From: Bacteroidales bacterium
GTDB lineage: Bacteria > Bacteroidota > Bacteroidia > Bacteroidales > UBA932
Direction: 5' to 3'
NCBI GenBank assembly: GCA_012728975.1
Contig: JAAYDZ010000021.1
Location: forward strand, 1 to 38,132
DNA: 38,132 nt
Position numbers and translations under genes: made by a program. The notes below the pieces were generated by a model, which saw only the letters and a program-made list of their open reading frames with translations, did no database searches and was not told the DNA's origin. The number at the start of each line of letters is the position of its first letter. The first letter of the stretch is position 1. Positions 18,955 through 27,516 of this stretch are shown piece by piece.

Positions 18955-21246
18955 TTATTTCCATATTGTGAGACGAAGACCTGCATAAATTTTAATGCCT
19001 GAGAGCGGACCCCAGATAGCGCTGGCGTTGAATTCTTCTGAAAATGGCTTGTCAGCATTGAGAATGGCATTGCGCTGGCGGTAATTGCCGAGGTTTTCTC
19101 CACCTATATATACATCTATGCCTCTGAATTTGCGGGTAATTTGAGCGAAGAACATCGGATATATAGGTGAGAAATATTCTCCGTCTTTCTCTATTACCTT
19201 ATCCTGACCTGCCATGAAATTTGGCAGTTTTGTCTTACCATTGAGTTGTGCTGTGAAGTCGAATGTCCATTTATTCATCGCAGTAGCGTACTGAGCGTTG
19301 AAAACTGCCTTAAAGCGACTGGTAAGAGGTCTTTCAACGAGACCTTGGCCTCTCAGGGTTACCTTAGCATCAGTATATCTAAATGTAGTGACGATATTGA
19401 ATCTCTCGATCGGATCTATTGAAAAGTCCACCTGATAGGTATTGGTATAGGACTTCCCGTCCAGATTGTAAAGAACGGCCTGCACTATATCGAGCTCCTG
19501 ATCTACTATTACCTGTTTTAGAAAATCATTTCTGAAATAGTCGAAACTTATATAGGTATTGTTTTCATATCCAAAAGGGAGATAGAAAGTGATATTGCCT
19601 CCATATGTCCAGGCATCCTCAAGCAGATTGCGTTGGTCACCACGTATCTCCTCAACATTAATGATCCTGCCGGTAGAGAAGATTCCAATATTGTCTGCTA
19701 AGATATTTGCAGTCCTGAATCCCCTTCCACCAAGAAGTCTGAAGATGATATCATCTGTAAAGGAATATTTGAGCGTTACTCTGGGAGCAAAAAGGAAACC
19801 GTGAATATTATTGTAGTCGCCTCTGAGGCTACCCACAAATGTCACCTTATCGTCAAGAGTGTAGTTGTATTCACCGTAAACACCCACCGATCTCTCCCTG
19901 CGATGAAGGGGTATTTTGTAAGTGATGGGGTCCGGTGAGGGGACGGGAGTAAATATGTATGTCCTATGATCCTCCACATCTTCCCGGAAATCGTCATCCT
20001 GTCCGGAGAGTCCGAATGAGATACGGTGATGGTCATTGAGCTGATTTTGATAGATAAGGTTGAGGAATATGGATTTCTGAGTGCCGTCGTAGGTCTTCAA
20101 TCCATAGCTGGAGCCAAGCGTGTGGTAATTGTAATCAGCGACAATTGCAATATTGTGACTGTTCTCTTCATTGAGAGGAATACCCAATTTAAGATAGCCG
20201 TTGAGACCTTTGTTCTTAATGCGTGAACCCCAAAATTCGCTTGTCAAAGGGTCATGATCCCTCTCAAATCCCATTTGCCCTCCAAGTCGGTCATCAGCTA
20301 ATGCTCTGATACCGAAACGCATCTGGAAACCGCTGGGATCGTAGTAGAGCCATCTGTTTGAGAGATTGAATTGGGTGGCCTGGGGTTCATCCCTGAAGCC
20401 GTCATCATTGTGGTCTATGCTCTTAAGCACTGAAGAAGCATGAGCGAGGATTACTGTACTCCACTTCTCGTTGAGCTGGAGAGAAGAGGCTACATTGGCT
20501 TCGGCCATAGCGTGACTGCTGCCGAAGAGCTGAAGAAAGAAGGGAACCTCATCCGTAGGTTTACGGTGTTCCATATTAATCTGTCCTGTAATGGCCTCGA
20601 GTCCATTGATTACCGAAGAGGGACCTTTGGCAATCTGGATGCTCTCAAGCCACTGGCCGGGAACATAGGTTAGACCGAAGGGCGATGCGAGTCCCCTCAT
20701 CACCGGTCTGTTCTCGTCCAATAGCTGTGTGTAGGTACCCGCAAGTCCGAGGAGTTTGATCTGGCGTGCTCCGGTAATAGCATCCGAGTAGCCTACCGTA
20801 ACGCTGGCGGAATTTTCGAAGCTCTCAGCAAGGTTGCAGCAAGCCATTTTGCAGAGACCTGCGGCTGTAATTACCTCAGTTCTTACCGGTTTTATGCGTG
20901 AGAGAGTGTTGGTCAGCTGTCTTGAGGTCACTACAGCTTCATCTACTTCATTTTCTCCCATCAGATAAAATTCTCCTGAAGGAACTCCAGGATCCACAAT
21001 CAGGGTATCTTTTGTGTAACCCACATAAGTAGCTACCATTGTGGTCCTCTCCTCGAGGTTAATAGTAAAATGACCGTTTTCGTCAGTCTCTATAAGTTTT
21101 GCTTTCTCTATAATATAAATCTGTGCGAAGGGAAGCGGTTCGGTTTTACCGTCACTTCTCCTGTAAATTACGGAACCCTTGAAATCCTGCGCAAGAATTG
21201 TCGTGCAGAAAAGGATGAAAATTGCTGATAATAGTGCTTTTTTCAT
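18955..21246 (-). CDS. TonB-dependent outer membrane receptor, probable metal-related type
   Basis: A 763-residue receptor with a signal peptide ending near LAQ (residue 19). A carboxypeptidase-regulatory-like domain follows (FAQIYIIEKAKLIETDENGHF). The plug includes the unusual CKMACCNLAESFENSASV segment, then QIKLLGLAGTYTQLLDENR and GPSSVINGLEAITGQIN. The rest is a 22-strand-type barrel. The CCNLxESFE plug segment is, to my knowledge, conserved in a subgroup found beside HMA proteins and His/Cys-rich proteins, as here. A metal or metallophore substrate is therefore likely but not shown. It is not SusC-like, and no SusD partner is present. Confidence 0.87.
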   Translation of the reverse strand: MKKALLSAIFILFCTTILAQDFKGSVIYRRSDGKTEPLPFAQIYIIEKAKLIETDENGHFTINLEERTTMVATYVGYTKDTLIVDPGVPSGEFYLMGENEVDEAVVTSRQLTNTLSRIKPVRTEVITAAGLCKMACCNLAESFENSASVTVGYSDAITGARQIKLLGLAGTYTQLLDENRPVMRGLASPFGLTYVPGQWLESIQIAKGPSSVINGLEAITGQINMEHRKPTDEVPFFLQLFGSSHAMAEANVASSLQLNEKWSTVILAHASSVLKSIDHNDDGFRDEPQATQFNLSNRWLYYDPSGFQMRFGIRALADDRLGGQMGFERDHDPLTSEFWGSRIKNKGLNGYLKLGIPLNEENSHNIAIVADYNYHTLGSSYGLKTYDGTQKSIFLNLIYQNQLNDHHRISFGLSGQDDDFREDVEDHRTYIFTPVPSPDPITYKIPLHRRERSVGVYGEYNYTLDDKVTFVGSLRGDYNNIHGFLFAPRVTLKYSFTDDIIFRLLGGRGFRTANILADNIGIFSTGRIINVEEIRGDQRNLLEDAWTYGGNITFYLPFGYENNTYISFDYFRNDFLKQVIVDQELDIVQAVLYNLDGKSYTNTYQVDFSIDPIERFNIVTTFRYTDAKVTLRGQGLVERPLTSRFKAVFNAQYATAMNKWTFDFTAQLNGKTKLPNFMAGQDKVIEKDGEYFSPIYPMFFAQITRKFRGIDVYIGGENLGNYRQRNAILNADKPFSEEFNASAIWGPLSGIKIYAGLRLTIWK

Positions 21247-21369
21247 TGTATGTTATTGTTTTTATTCTTTTGGATTGGAATTGGTTGTGAATTTTAATTG
21301 CATGCATGGAATAGACGGGAGGCGCGTGGTCACAAATATGACCGCACGACAACACCGGAGAGCTGCAAA

Positions 21370-21810
21370 TCACAACCTCCAGACAGAAAGGGCTGATAGT
21401 AGAAGTCCGGCCTTTGGCGGAGTAAAATCCCTTGAGGGGAAAGTGGCTTCATTGGAATAAAGAGCCGTCATATCATCACAAAGCAGGGGAACAACGACTA
21501 TTTGTGCAAACAATCCCGTATCTTCATCCTGTACACGATCCTGCTCGGAAGAAACTACAAAAACATCCGTGCTGCAACATTCTCCGCTGCAGTCTGTATA
21601 ATGGAAGGGATGGGAGTCACAACGACTGTCTGAACAACCGTGATGATCGTGGGAATGCTCGTGAATAGACTCGCAAGAGACATCGCCCATCATAAGGAAC
21701 ATATTCGCTGTCCCCTCAATGCGACATTTATGCACTCCAAAGCCCACGAATCCTATTAAATAGAAGATCGTAAAAAGTGCACAAAATAGATGTTTTACGA
21801 GTGTTTTCAT
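21370..21810 (-). CDS. HYC_CC_PP-like His/Cys-rich membrane-anchored protein
   Basis: A 146-residue protein beginning MKTLVKH at an ATG; a TTG one codon upstream is less likely. A hydrophobic segment (residues ~8-26) is followed by HKC, then a His/Cys-dense stretch (46-79: ESIHEHSHDHHGCSDSRC, then SGECC), then a FTPPKAG segment. This order matches the Bacteroidota HYC_CC_PP family by memory, with HKC in place of HYC. The His/Cys content suggests metal binding. It leads the receptor-HMA gene set and has a well-matched promoter directly upstream. The 123 bases between it and the receptor hold no gene. Confidence 0.75.
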   Translation of the reverse strand: MKTLVKHLFCALFTIFYLIGFVGFGVHKCRIEGTANMFLMMGDVSCESIHEHSHDHHGCSDSRCDSHPFHYTDCSGECCSTDVFVVSSEQDRVQDEDTGLFAQIVVVPLLCDDMTALYSNEATFPSRDFTPPKAGLLLSALSVWRL

Positions 21811-21815
21811 CAAGG

Positions 21816-21846
21816 CAAAAGTAAAAATAATATGTATCTTTGCAAA
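21816..21846 (-). promoter_or_regulatory. promoter of the metal-handling gene set
   Basis: On the minus strand TTTG (21846-21843), a 19-base spacer and TACTTTTG (21823-21816) match the full Bacteroidota consensus. The -7 box ends only five bases before the ATG at 21810, so the mRNA could be leaderless or nearly so. Confidence 0.65.
21835..21842 (+). promoter_or_regulatory. -7 promoter element for sppA
   Basis: TATCTTTG matches TAnnTTTG and lies 35 bases before the preferred sppA ATG. No clear TTTG is seen at -33. The box shares the palindrome TTTGCAAA (21839-21846) with the -33 box of the divergent promoter. Confidence 0.55.
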
Positions 21847-21877
21847 ATATTTAGTGTTAAATCAAAGGTTTACAGAT

Positions 21878-23641
21878 ATGAAAGATTTTCTTAAAGTACT
21901 ACTGGCCTCATTCGTGGGTACTATTCTGGCTTTTTTAATATTCGGATTCATAGGGATCGGGATACTTATCGGCATCGCATCATTCAGTTCTTCAGATGAG
22001 CCGATTATAGCAAAAGAGAGCATATTGCTTCTCGATTTCAAGACCCCTATTACCGAACAGAAGGGCGAACAGTTCTCCGTTAACCCGATGACCGGCAATG
22101 TCGATATGACGGGTAGCATGCCGCTTTATTCCTTTGTCAAAGCAATCGACGCTGCTGCTGAAGATCCGGGCATAAAGTTCATCTATATGACTCCCGAGAG
22201 TCTAAAAATGGGCATTGCCCAGATGGAGGAGATTAGGGATGCTCTAAAACGGTTCCGGGCCTCAGGTAAGGCGATAATATCCTACTCCACACAGTTTGGA
22301 AACGGTAGCTATTACCTGGCTTCTGTCTCAGACAAAGTAATACTCAATCCCTACGGTGATGTGTTCATCCTCGGATTAAGTTCTAATATGATATTTTTCA
22401 AAGATCTGCTCGACCGCATCGGGGTGGAAATGCAACTTATCAGACACGGAAAGTACAAAGCCGCGGCTGAGCAATTTGTCCAGAATGACATCAGCGCTGA
22501 AAATCTTGAACAAAACAAAACAATGCTCAATTCCATCTGGAATGGCTGGTGCGATGAGATTGCAGAGTCCAGGGATTTCAATGCCGGACAATTCAACTTC
22601 TGGATTGACAATCTTGAGCTCCAGAATGCCTCAAGTGCACTTGAAAGGGGTCTTGTGGATGAATTGTGGTATAGCGACCAGGTGAGAGAGTATCTTTGTT
22701 CTCTCTTTGGTGTCACTGAATCAAAGGATCTCAAATTTACACCAATCACTAAATATGCCGCCGCTCGCGTAAAAACCGATCTCCGCGCCAAAGAAAAAAT
22801 TGCGGTAGTCTATGCTAACGGAGAAATAATGGTGGAAGGAAATGACAGGGTAATTTCCGGTATAAAACTCTCCCAAACACTTGAAAAAGTAAGAAAGGAC
22901 TCAACCATTAAAGCTGTAGTACTCAGAGTAAATTCTCCCGGAGGCAGCGTATCGGGCTCAGAAATGATCCATCGTGAAATTTCTCTGCTGAAAGAGGTAA
23001 AGCCTGTGATTGCCAGCTACGGTAATTATGCAGCATCCGGCGGATATTGGATTTCAGCCAAAGCTGACAAAATCTTCACAAATAAATCGACACTTACCGG
23101 CTCAATCGGAGTATTCTCACTTGTACCCAACCTCAGCAAGACAATGGAAAAACATCTCCACCTCCATTCGGTCTCTATCACCACCAATAAACACAGTGAT
23201 GCTTTGAGCGGTATGCGCGCCCTGGACAATGCTGAAATAGCTTATATGCAAAGGGCAGTGGATAAAATCTATAACGATTTTACAGCGATCGTATCAGAAG
23301 GCAGGAATATGACAACCGAACAGGTTGATATGATAGGGCAGGGCAGAGTGTGGGCCGGCAGTGACGCACTGAACATCGGGCTCGCAGACATGGAGGGTGG
23401 CCTGGTTGATGCTATCTCCTACGCAGCTGAAATGGCGGGTCTCTCACAATACCGTCTTGTGGAGTATCCTCAAGTAAAAACCACGCTGGAGAAACTCATG
23501 GAATCTCTTTCAAAGACAGGTGCGGACATCAGTACACTGGCCGATCCATTCGCATACATAGAACGGAGTTATGCTCGTCTGAAAGAAGAGACCGGAATAG
23601 TTAACTATGCCCGTCTCCCTATAGTATACGATATCAGATAA
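21878..23641 (+). CDS. sppA: signal peptide peptidase SppA, 67K type
   Basis: A 587-residue membrane serine protease of family S49 that degrades cleaved signal peptides. The ATG at 21878 (MKDFLKVLLASF) is preferred over an in-frame GTG at 21854, because it lies at a normal distance from the -7 box and gives a standard N-terminal membrane helix (residues ~6-32). Two S49 repeats are present: the first carries the general-base lysine in RHGKYKAAAEQF, and the second carries RVNSPGGSVSGSEM and the nucleophile Ser in NYAASGGYW, followed by TGSIGVFS. The double-domain length is that of the E. coli type. It ends 17 bases from the convergent tilS stop, with no visible terminator. Confidence 0.95.
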   Translation: MKDFLKVLLASFVGTILAFLIFGFIGIGILIGIASFSSSDEPIIAKESILLLDFKTPITEQKGEQFSVNPMTGNVDMTGSMPLYSFVKAIDAAAEDPGIKFIYMTPESLKMGIAQMEEIRDALKRFRASGKAIISYSTQFGNGSYYLASVSDKVILNPYGDVFILGLSSNMIFFKDLLDRIGVEMQLIRHGKYKAAAEQFVQNDISAENLEQNKTMLNSIWNGWCDEIAESRDFNAGQFNFWIDNLELQNASSALERGLVDELWYSDQVREYLCSLFGVTESKDLKFTPITKYAAARVKTDLRAKEKIAVVYANGEIMVEGNDRVISGIKLSQTLEKVRKDSTIKAVVLRVNSPGGSVSGSEMIHREISLLKEVKPVIASYGNYAASGGYWISAKADKIFTNKSTLTGSIGVFSLVPNLSKTMEKHLHLHSVSITTNKHSDALSGMRALDNAEIAYMQRAVDKIYNDFTAIVSEGRNMTTEQVDMIGQGRVWAGSDALNIGLADMEGGLVDAISYAAEMAGLSQYRLVEYPQVKTTLEKLMESLSKTGADISTLADPFAYIERSYARLKEETGIVNYARLPIVYDIR

Positions 23642-23658
23642 GGAAAAAATAAACAGGA

Positions 23659-24963
23659 TTACACTTTTGTGATCGAGACAATCTGCTTGGTGGCCGCTGT
23701 GACTTTCCAGCGGTCATCAATTCTTTTACCCACAATACAGACAATCTGCTCCTCTCCTTTTTTGTCTAGCGTAGTGACAACAATCTGACGTTTCTTTTCC
23801 TCCACATCGAGCTTGAGATCGATAAAGAAGTCGCTAAGCTTTTTAAAACCTTTCATACCAAAAGGCCTGAAACGATCTGCAGGCTTCCATCGACGGCATT
23901 TGAGAGGAAATTTAAGGCGTCTGCCATCCACATAGAGAGTCCCTTCCGGGGCATTTTTGGGATCAAATCCTGCCGGTTTAGTAAAGACCTTTATAGAGAC
24001 TTTAAGGTCATCATAATCCTGATCTCCAGGATAGACTTTGAGATACTGCCTATCTTTAATAAGAATATGTGTTGGGGAGAAAAATGTTTTACCGCTCTGG
24101 CCCTTGAGTGCCTCAGCTATCTGCGATATCTGAGCATCATTGAACCCATAGTCGTCCAATATGATAAAGAGCCACCAGTTGATACTCTTCTCAGTCTTTA
24201 GTGCCTTGATGTCAATCTGCAGTACTCCATCTTCCACCCGATAGAGAGTCCCTTTCCTGGAGTTGTATAGCTCCTCGAGGAGATCCGAGATCTCGGAGAA
24301 GCGAGCCATCGATGTGCTGATTGTCTGGAGGAAGGAGGGATTGATTATCTCAAAATGAGGAAATACTTCGTTGCGTATTCGGTTGCGGTGATAATGCGAT
24401 TCCTTATTTGTGGAATCCTCACGGAATGGAACGTTGTGCGAAGCCACATAGTCGCTGATATCATTTCTGGTAACGGAAAGCAGCGGACGGATGATGGGTC
24501 CGTTGGAACGTCGGATACCGGAAAGTCCGCGAAGCCCCGTTCCTCTGAGAAGATTGATCATCAGGGTCTCCACACTGTCATTCAGGTTGTGTGAAATGGC
24601 CAGGAAATCCATTGAATACTCCTCCATCAGGGAGAAAAACCAACCGTATCTAAGGTCACGCGCTGCCATCTGCGTAGAGACAGATTGCTCCCGTGCAAAC
24701 TCGAGGGCATTAACCTTTGTTGTATAAAATGGGATTCCGTGTTTTTCAGACCATTCACGCACCATCTCTTCATCTTGGTCGCTCTCAGCCCCTCTGAGGG
24801 AGAAATTGACGTGCGCAATACTGTATGTACAGGGTACGGTTGTATTGAGAAACAAGTCAGCCATGCACATAGAATCCATTCCTCCGCTGACACCAACTAG
24901 GATTGATGGATTGTCGACACCGGTGGTAAGAGAACGCAATTCTATGTCAAAATGCTCCTGCAC
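23659..24963 (-). CDS. tilS: tRNA(Ile)-lysidine synthase
   Basis: A 434-residue enzyme that attaches lysine to C34 of the CAU-anticodon tRNA-Ile, allowing it to read AUA. The N-terminal ATP pyrophosphatase P-loop is SGGMDSM, followed by AHVNFSLRGAESDQDEEMV, RDLRYGWF and ISHNLNDSVETLMINLLRGTGLRGLSG, the TilS/MesJ signature. The C-terminal domain contains RRWKPADRFRPFGMKGFKKLSDFF, as in long-form TilS. It starts 11 bases after the DUF3078 gene and is the last gene of the proS unit. Confidence 0.96.
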   Translation of the reverse strand: MQEHFDIELRSLTTGVDNPSILVGVSGGMDSMCMADLFLNTTVPCTYSIAHVNFSLRGAESDQDEEMVREWSEKHGIPFYTTKVNALEFAREQSVSTQMAARDLRYGWFFSLMEEYSMDFLAISHNLNDSVETLMINLLRGTGLRGLSGIRRSNGPIIRPLLSVTRNDISDYVASHNVPFREDSTNKESHYHRNRIRNEVFPHFEIINPSFLQTISTSMARFSEISDLLEELYNSRKGTLYRVEDGVLQIDIKALKTEKSINWWLFIILDDYGFNDAQISQIAEALKGQSGKTFFSPTHILIKDRQYLKVYPGDQDYDDLKVSIKVFTKPAGFDPKNAPEGTLYVDGRRLKFPLKCRRWKPADRFRPFGMKGFKKLSDFFIDLKLDVEEKKRQIVVTTLDKKGEEQIVCIVGKRIDDRWKVTAATKQIVSITKV

Positions 24964-24974
24964 AATCCATTGTA

Positions 24975-25919
24975 TTATTTATTTCCGAAAGTATAAGATA
25001 ATCCTATGCTAAAAAGTTCCTTGAACTGCACTCCTGATACTTTGATGGGCTTTCCGTTATCATCAAGAATCAAATTGCCTTGTTTGTCTTTTTTGTCAAG
25101 AAACTTTATGGTGTCATCATAGATCAGGTTAGTCCTGAGAGTTACCGAGAAAAACTTGGTAATTTTAGCATCCGCATTTACATCCCAAAAAACCTTAACA
25201 TTTTGAGGCTTATTCAGATAATCAGAGAATAACGTAAGCGCAGTAGCCACTTTGAAGTTTTCTACCTCTATCTTACCATCAACCTTGAGCTGGGCACCAA
25301 GTTCAAATCTGCAGAACTGATCTTCAGCATTACCATATTTTGTGCGGAGTTCAGGATTCTTTACCATCACCGTCTTTCCTGTGAGAGGTGAGAAATTTAT
25401 GGACAAATTATCGAAGGGCTTATAATCAATACCGAAACCGAGAGATAAATATGCCGGAGTGAAAAAATCCGATACAAGATTGCCTTTCTCGTGACCCTGG
25501 GCAAACTGGGTTCTCAAGTTAAATAGAGCAGAAATGTATAGGGTTTCAACTGCTTTATAACCAACTTTGCTGTCCAATAAAAGGCGGTCATCACTCTTCT
25601 TGTAGCCATCTTCGAAAGATTGTATAAAACCGTAACCGACCTGGAGTTGGTTGTCCCATATAAATTTGTCACGCTTATAATTGGCATTTGCGCCGGCGAA
25701 GGTATTGAGTGAAATGGAACCATAGCCTCCGGTTGCCCAGTTGGTAAGGGACAACTGTGAAAAACCGATCTGTGTGGTGAGGCTTTTGGTCCAGTATTGG
25801 GGCTTGGGAACTACAACCGTATCTGCCAAAGCAGCGGTTGTGTCAGTCGGGACTGCCTCCTGCGCAAAAATTGAAGTGCCCACAAACAAAAAAAGAAAAA
25901 ATGCGATATATCGTTTCAT
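24975..25919 (-). CDS. DUF3078-type outer membrane beta-barrel protein
   Basis: A 314-residue protein with a signal peptide ending at FAQ (residue 20), then a Thr/Val-rich linker and KSLTTQIGFSQLSLTNWATGGYGSISLN, which resembles the start of DUF3078 proteins. Alternating hydrophobic strands run to a final SIGLSYTFGNK, typical of small outer membrane barrels. The function is unknown. It lies between proS and tilS with gaps of 30 and 11 bases, so it is probably co-transcribed with both housekeeping genes. Confidence 0.8.
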   Translation of the reverse strand: MKRYIAFFLFLFVGTSIFAQEAVPTDTTAALADTVVVPKPQYWTKSLTTQIGFSQLSLTNWATGGYGSISLNTFAGANANYKRDKFIWDNQLQVGYGFIQSFEDGYKKSDDRLLLDSKVGYKAVETLYISALFNLRTQFAQGHEKGNLVSDFFTPAYLSLGFGIDYKPFDNLSINFSPLTGKTVMVKNPELRTKYGNAEDQFCRFELGAQLKVDGKIEVENFKVATALTLFSDYLNKPQNVKVFWDVNADAKITKFFSVTLRTNLIYDDTIKFLDKKDKQGNLILDDNGKPIKVSGVQFKELFSIGLSYTFGNK

Positions 25920-25949
25920 ATAATGTTTAATTGTGACAATGTACCAAAA

Positions 25950-27428
25950 TTAATATGCTCTTGCAAAAAGAACTCTTTCAGAAGAAGGTTTGCCGGAATA
26001 GATGCATTTGCCCTCTTCTTTGCAAACGAATGAGTCCAAAGGAATGCAACGTACGGTTGCTTTGGTCTCCTCTTTGATAAGGGCCTCTGTCTCGGCAGTT
26101 CCATCCCAATGGCAGAGGAGGAATCCTCCCTCTTCAATCTTCTCCTTGAATTCTTCCCAAGTATCTACCTTAAATGTATTCTCTTCGCGGAATTTAAGTG
26201 CTCTGGCGTAAATATTCTTCTGAATATCATCCATCAATGAGGTGATTCTCTCAACGAGTCCCTCTTGAGAAACCGACTTTTTGGCAAGGGTATCACGACG
26301 AGCCAACTCCACAACTCCGGCTGCCAGATCTCTGGGACCAATTACTATGCGTACAGGCACTCCTTTGAGCTCCCACTCGGCAAACTTAAAGCCGGGGCGC
26401 AGATTGTCCCTGTCATCCACCTTAACTGATAATCCTGCTGCCTCTAATTCTTTTTTGAGCTCATACATCCTATTCAGAAGCTGACTATGCTCATCTTCTG
26501 TCTTGAATATCGGTACCATCACAACATGATACGGCGCAAGCTTGGGGGGAAGTATCAGACCATGATTGTCGCTATGAGTCATAATCAACGCTCCCATCAG
26601 ACGAGTTGAAACTCCCCAGGAGGTGGCCCATACATAATCAAGACCGCCCTCTTTATTGGCAAACTGTACATCGAAAGCCTTGGCGAAATTCTGTCCGAGG
26701 AAGTGAGATGTGCCTGCCTGCAGAGCTTTACCATCCTGCATAAGAGCTTCAATACAGAGAGTGTCCACAGCACCTGCAAAACGCTCCGACTCACTTTTTC
26801 GGCCTACCACGACTGGCATAGCCATATATTCACGGGCAAACTGCGCATATATATCCACCATCAGTCTAGTCTCATCTATTGCCTCCTGCTCCGTGGCATG
26901 GGCAGTGTGACCCTCCTGCCATAGAAATTCGGCAGTACGAAGAAACAGGCGGGTACGCATCTCCCAGCGAACCACGTTTGCCCACTGATTGCAGAGGATG
27001 GGGAGATCCCTCCAGGATTGGATCCAGTTTTTATATGTATTCCAAATAATTGTTTCAGATGTGGGACGAACCACAAGCTCCTCCTCAAGTTTTGCTGAGG
27101 GATCGACCACAAGACCGGAGCCATCGGGATCGGCCATCAGACGATGGTGAGTCACAACAGCGCACTCTTTTGCAAACCCCGCTACATGCTCCGCTTCCCT
27201 GCTGAGAAATGATTTTGGTATGAAGAGAGGGAAATAAGCATTGACATGACCTGTCTCTTTGAACATTTTGTCAAGCTGATTTTGCATCTTTTCCCAGATG
27301 GCATATCCGTAAGGTTTGATCACCATACACCCTCTAACTGCCGACTGTTCAGCCAGATCCGCCTTTAAAACCAGATTGTTGTACCATTGGGAGTAATTTT
27401 CTTCCCTATTTGTTACTTCTTTTGCCAT
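25950..27428 (-). CDS. proS: prolyl-tRNA synthetase, eukaryote/archaeal-like type
   Basis: A 492-residue class II synthetase that charges tRNA-Pro. Visible marks are [36 protein letters not shown] (motif 2 region), [20 protein letters not shown], the [18 protein letters not shown] segment and [19 protein letters not shown] (motif 3). The ~490-residue size, absence of the ~180-residue bacterial editing insertion and the C-terminal extension ending in RAY mark the eukaryote-like type, as is usual in Bacteroidota. A possible -7 box lies at 27482-27489. It heads the proS-DUF3078-tilS unit. Confidence 0.97.
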   Translation of the reverse strand: MAKEVTNREENYSQWYNNLVLKADLAEQSAVRGCMVIKPYGYAIWEKMQNQLDKMFKETGHVNAYFPLFIPKSFLSREAEHVAGFAKECAVVTHHRLMADPDGSGLVVDPSAKLEEELVVRPTSETIIWNTYKNWIQSWRDLPILCNQWANVVRWEMRTRLFLRTAEFLWQEGHTAHATEQEAIDETRLMVDIYAQFAREYMAMPVVVGRKSESERFAGAVDTLCIEALMQDGKALQAGTSHFLGQNFAKAFDVQFANKEGGLDYVWATSWGVSTRLMGALIMTHSDNHGLILPPKLAPYHVVMVPIFKTEDEHSQLLNRMYELKKELEAAGLSVKVDDRDNLRPGFKFAEWELKGVPVRIVIGPRDLAAGVVELARRDTLAKKSVSQEGLVERITSLMDDIQKNIYARALKFREENTFKVDTWEEFKEKIEEGGFLLCHWDGTAETEALIKEETKATVRCIPLDSFVCKEEGKCIYSGKPSSERVLFARAY

Positions 27429-27434
27429 TTTTTT

Positions 27435-27465
27435 GTTGTATTTGGTATAAAAATTGATATATTTG
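27435..27465 (+). promoter_or_regulatory. probable promoter for the Tyr/Trp-rich lipoprotein gene
   Basis: TATATTTG (27458-27465) matches TAnnTTTG. GTTG (27435-27438), a three-of-four match to TTTG, sits at the ideal 19-base spacing. The start codon is 51 bases downstream. Confidence 0.5.
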
Positions 27466-27481
27466 TAATGAAATGCGACTG

Positions 27482-27489
27482 CAAAAGTA
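27482..27489 (-). promoter_or_regulatory. possible -7 element for proS
   Basis: On the minus strand TACTTTTG matches TAnnTTTG about 54 bases before the proS start. No TTTG is found at the -33 spacing. Confidence 0.3.
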
Positions 27490-27516
27490 CAAAATTATCT
27501 AACACAGGAGGTAAAA

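Noticed and set aside
21326-21347. Dyad GTGGTCA-CAAATA-TGACCGC in the gap before the TonB receptor gene as an operator
   Set aside because: Only five to seven pairs, one of them a wobble, with no promoter elements around it; this could easily be chance.
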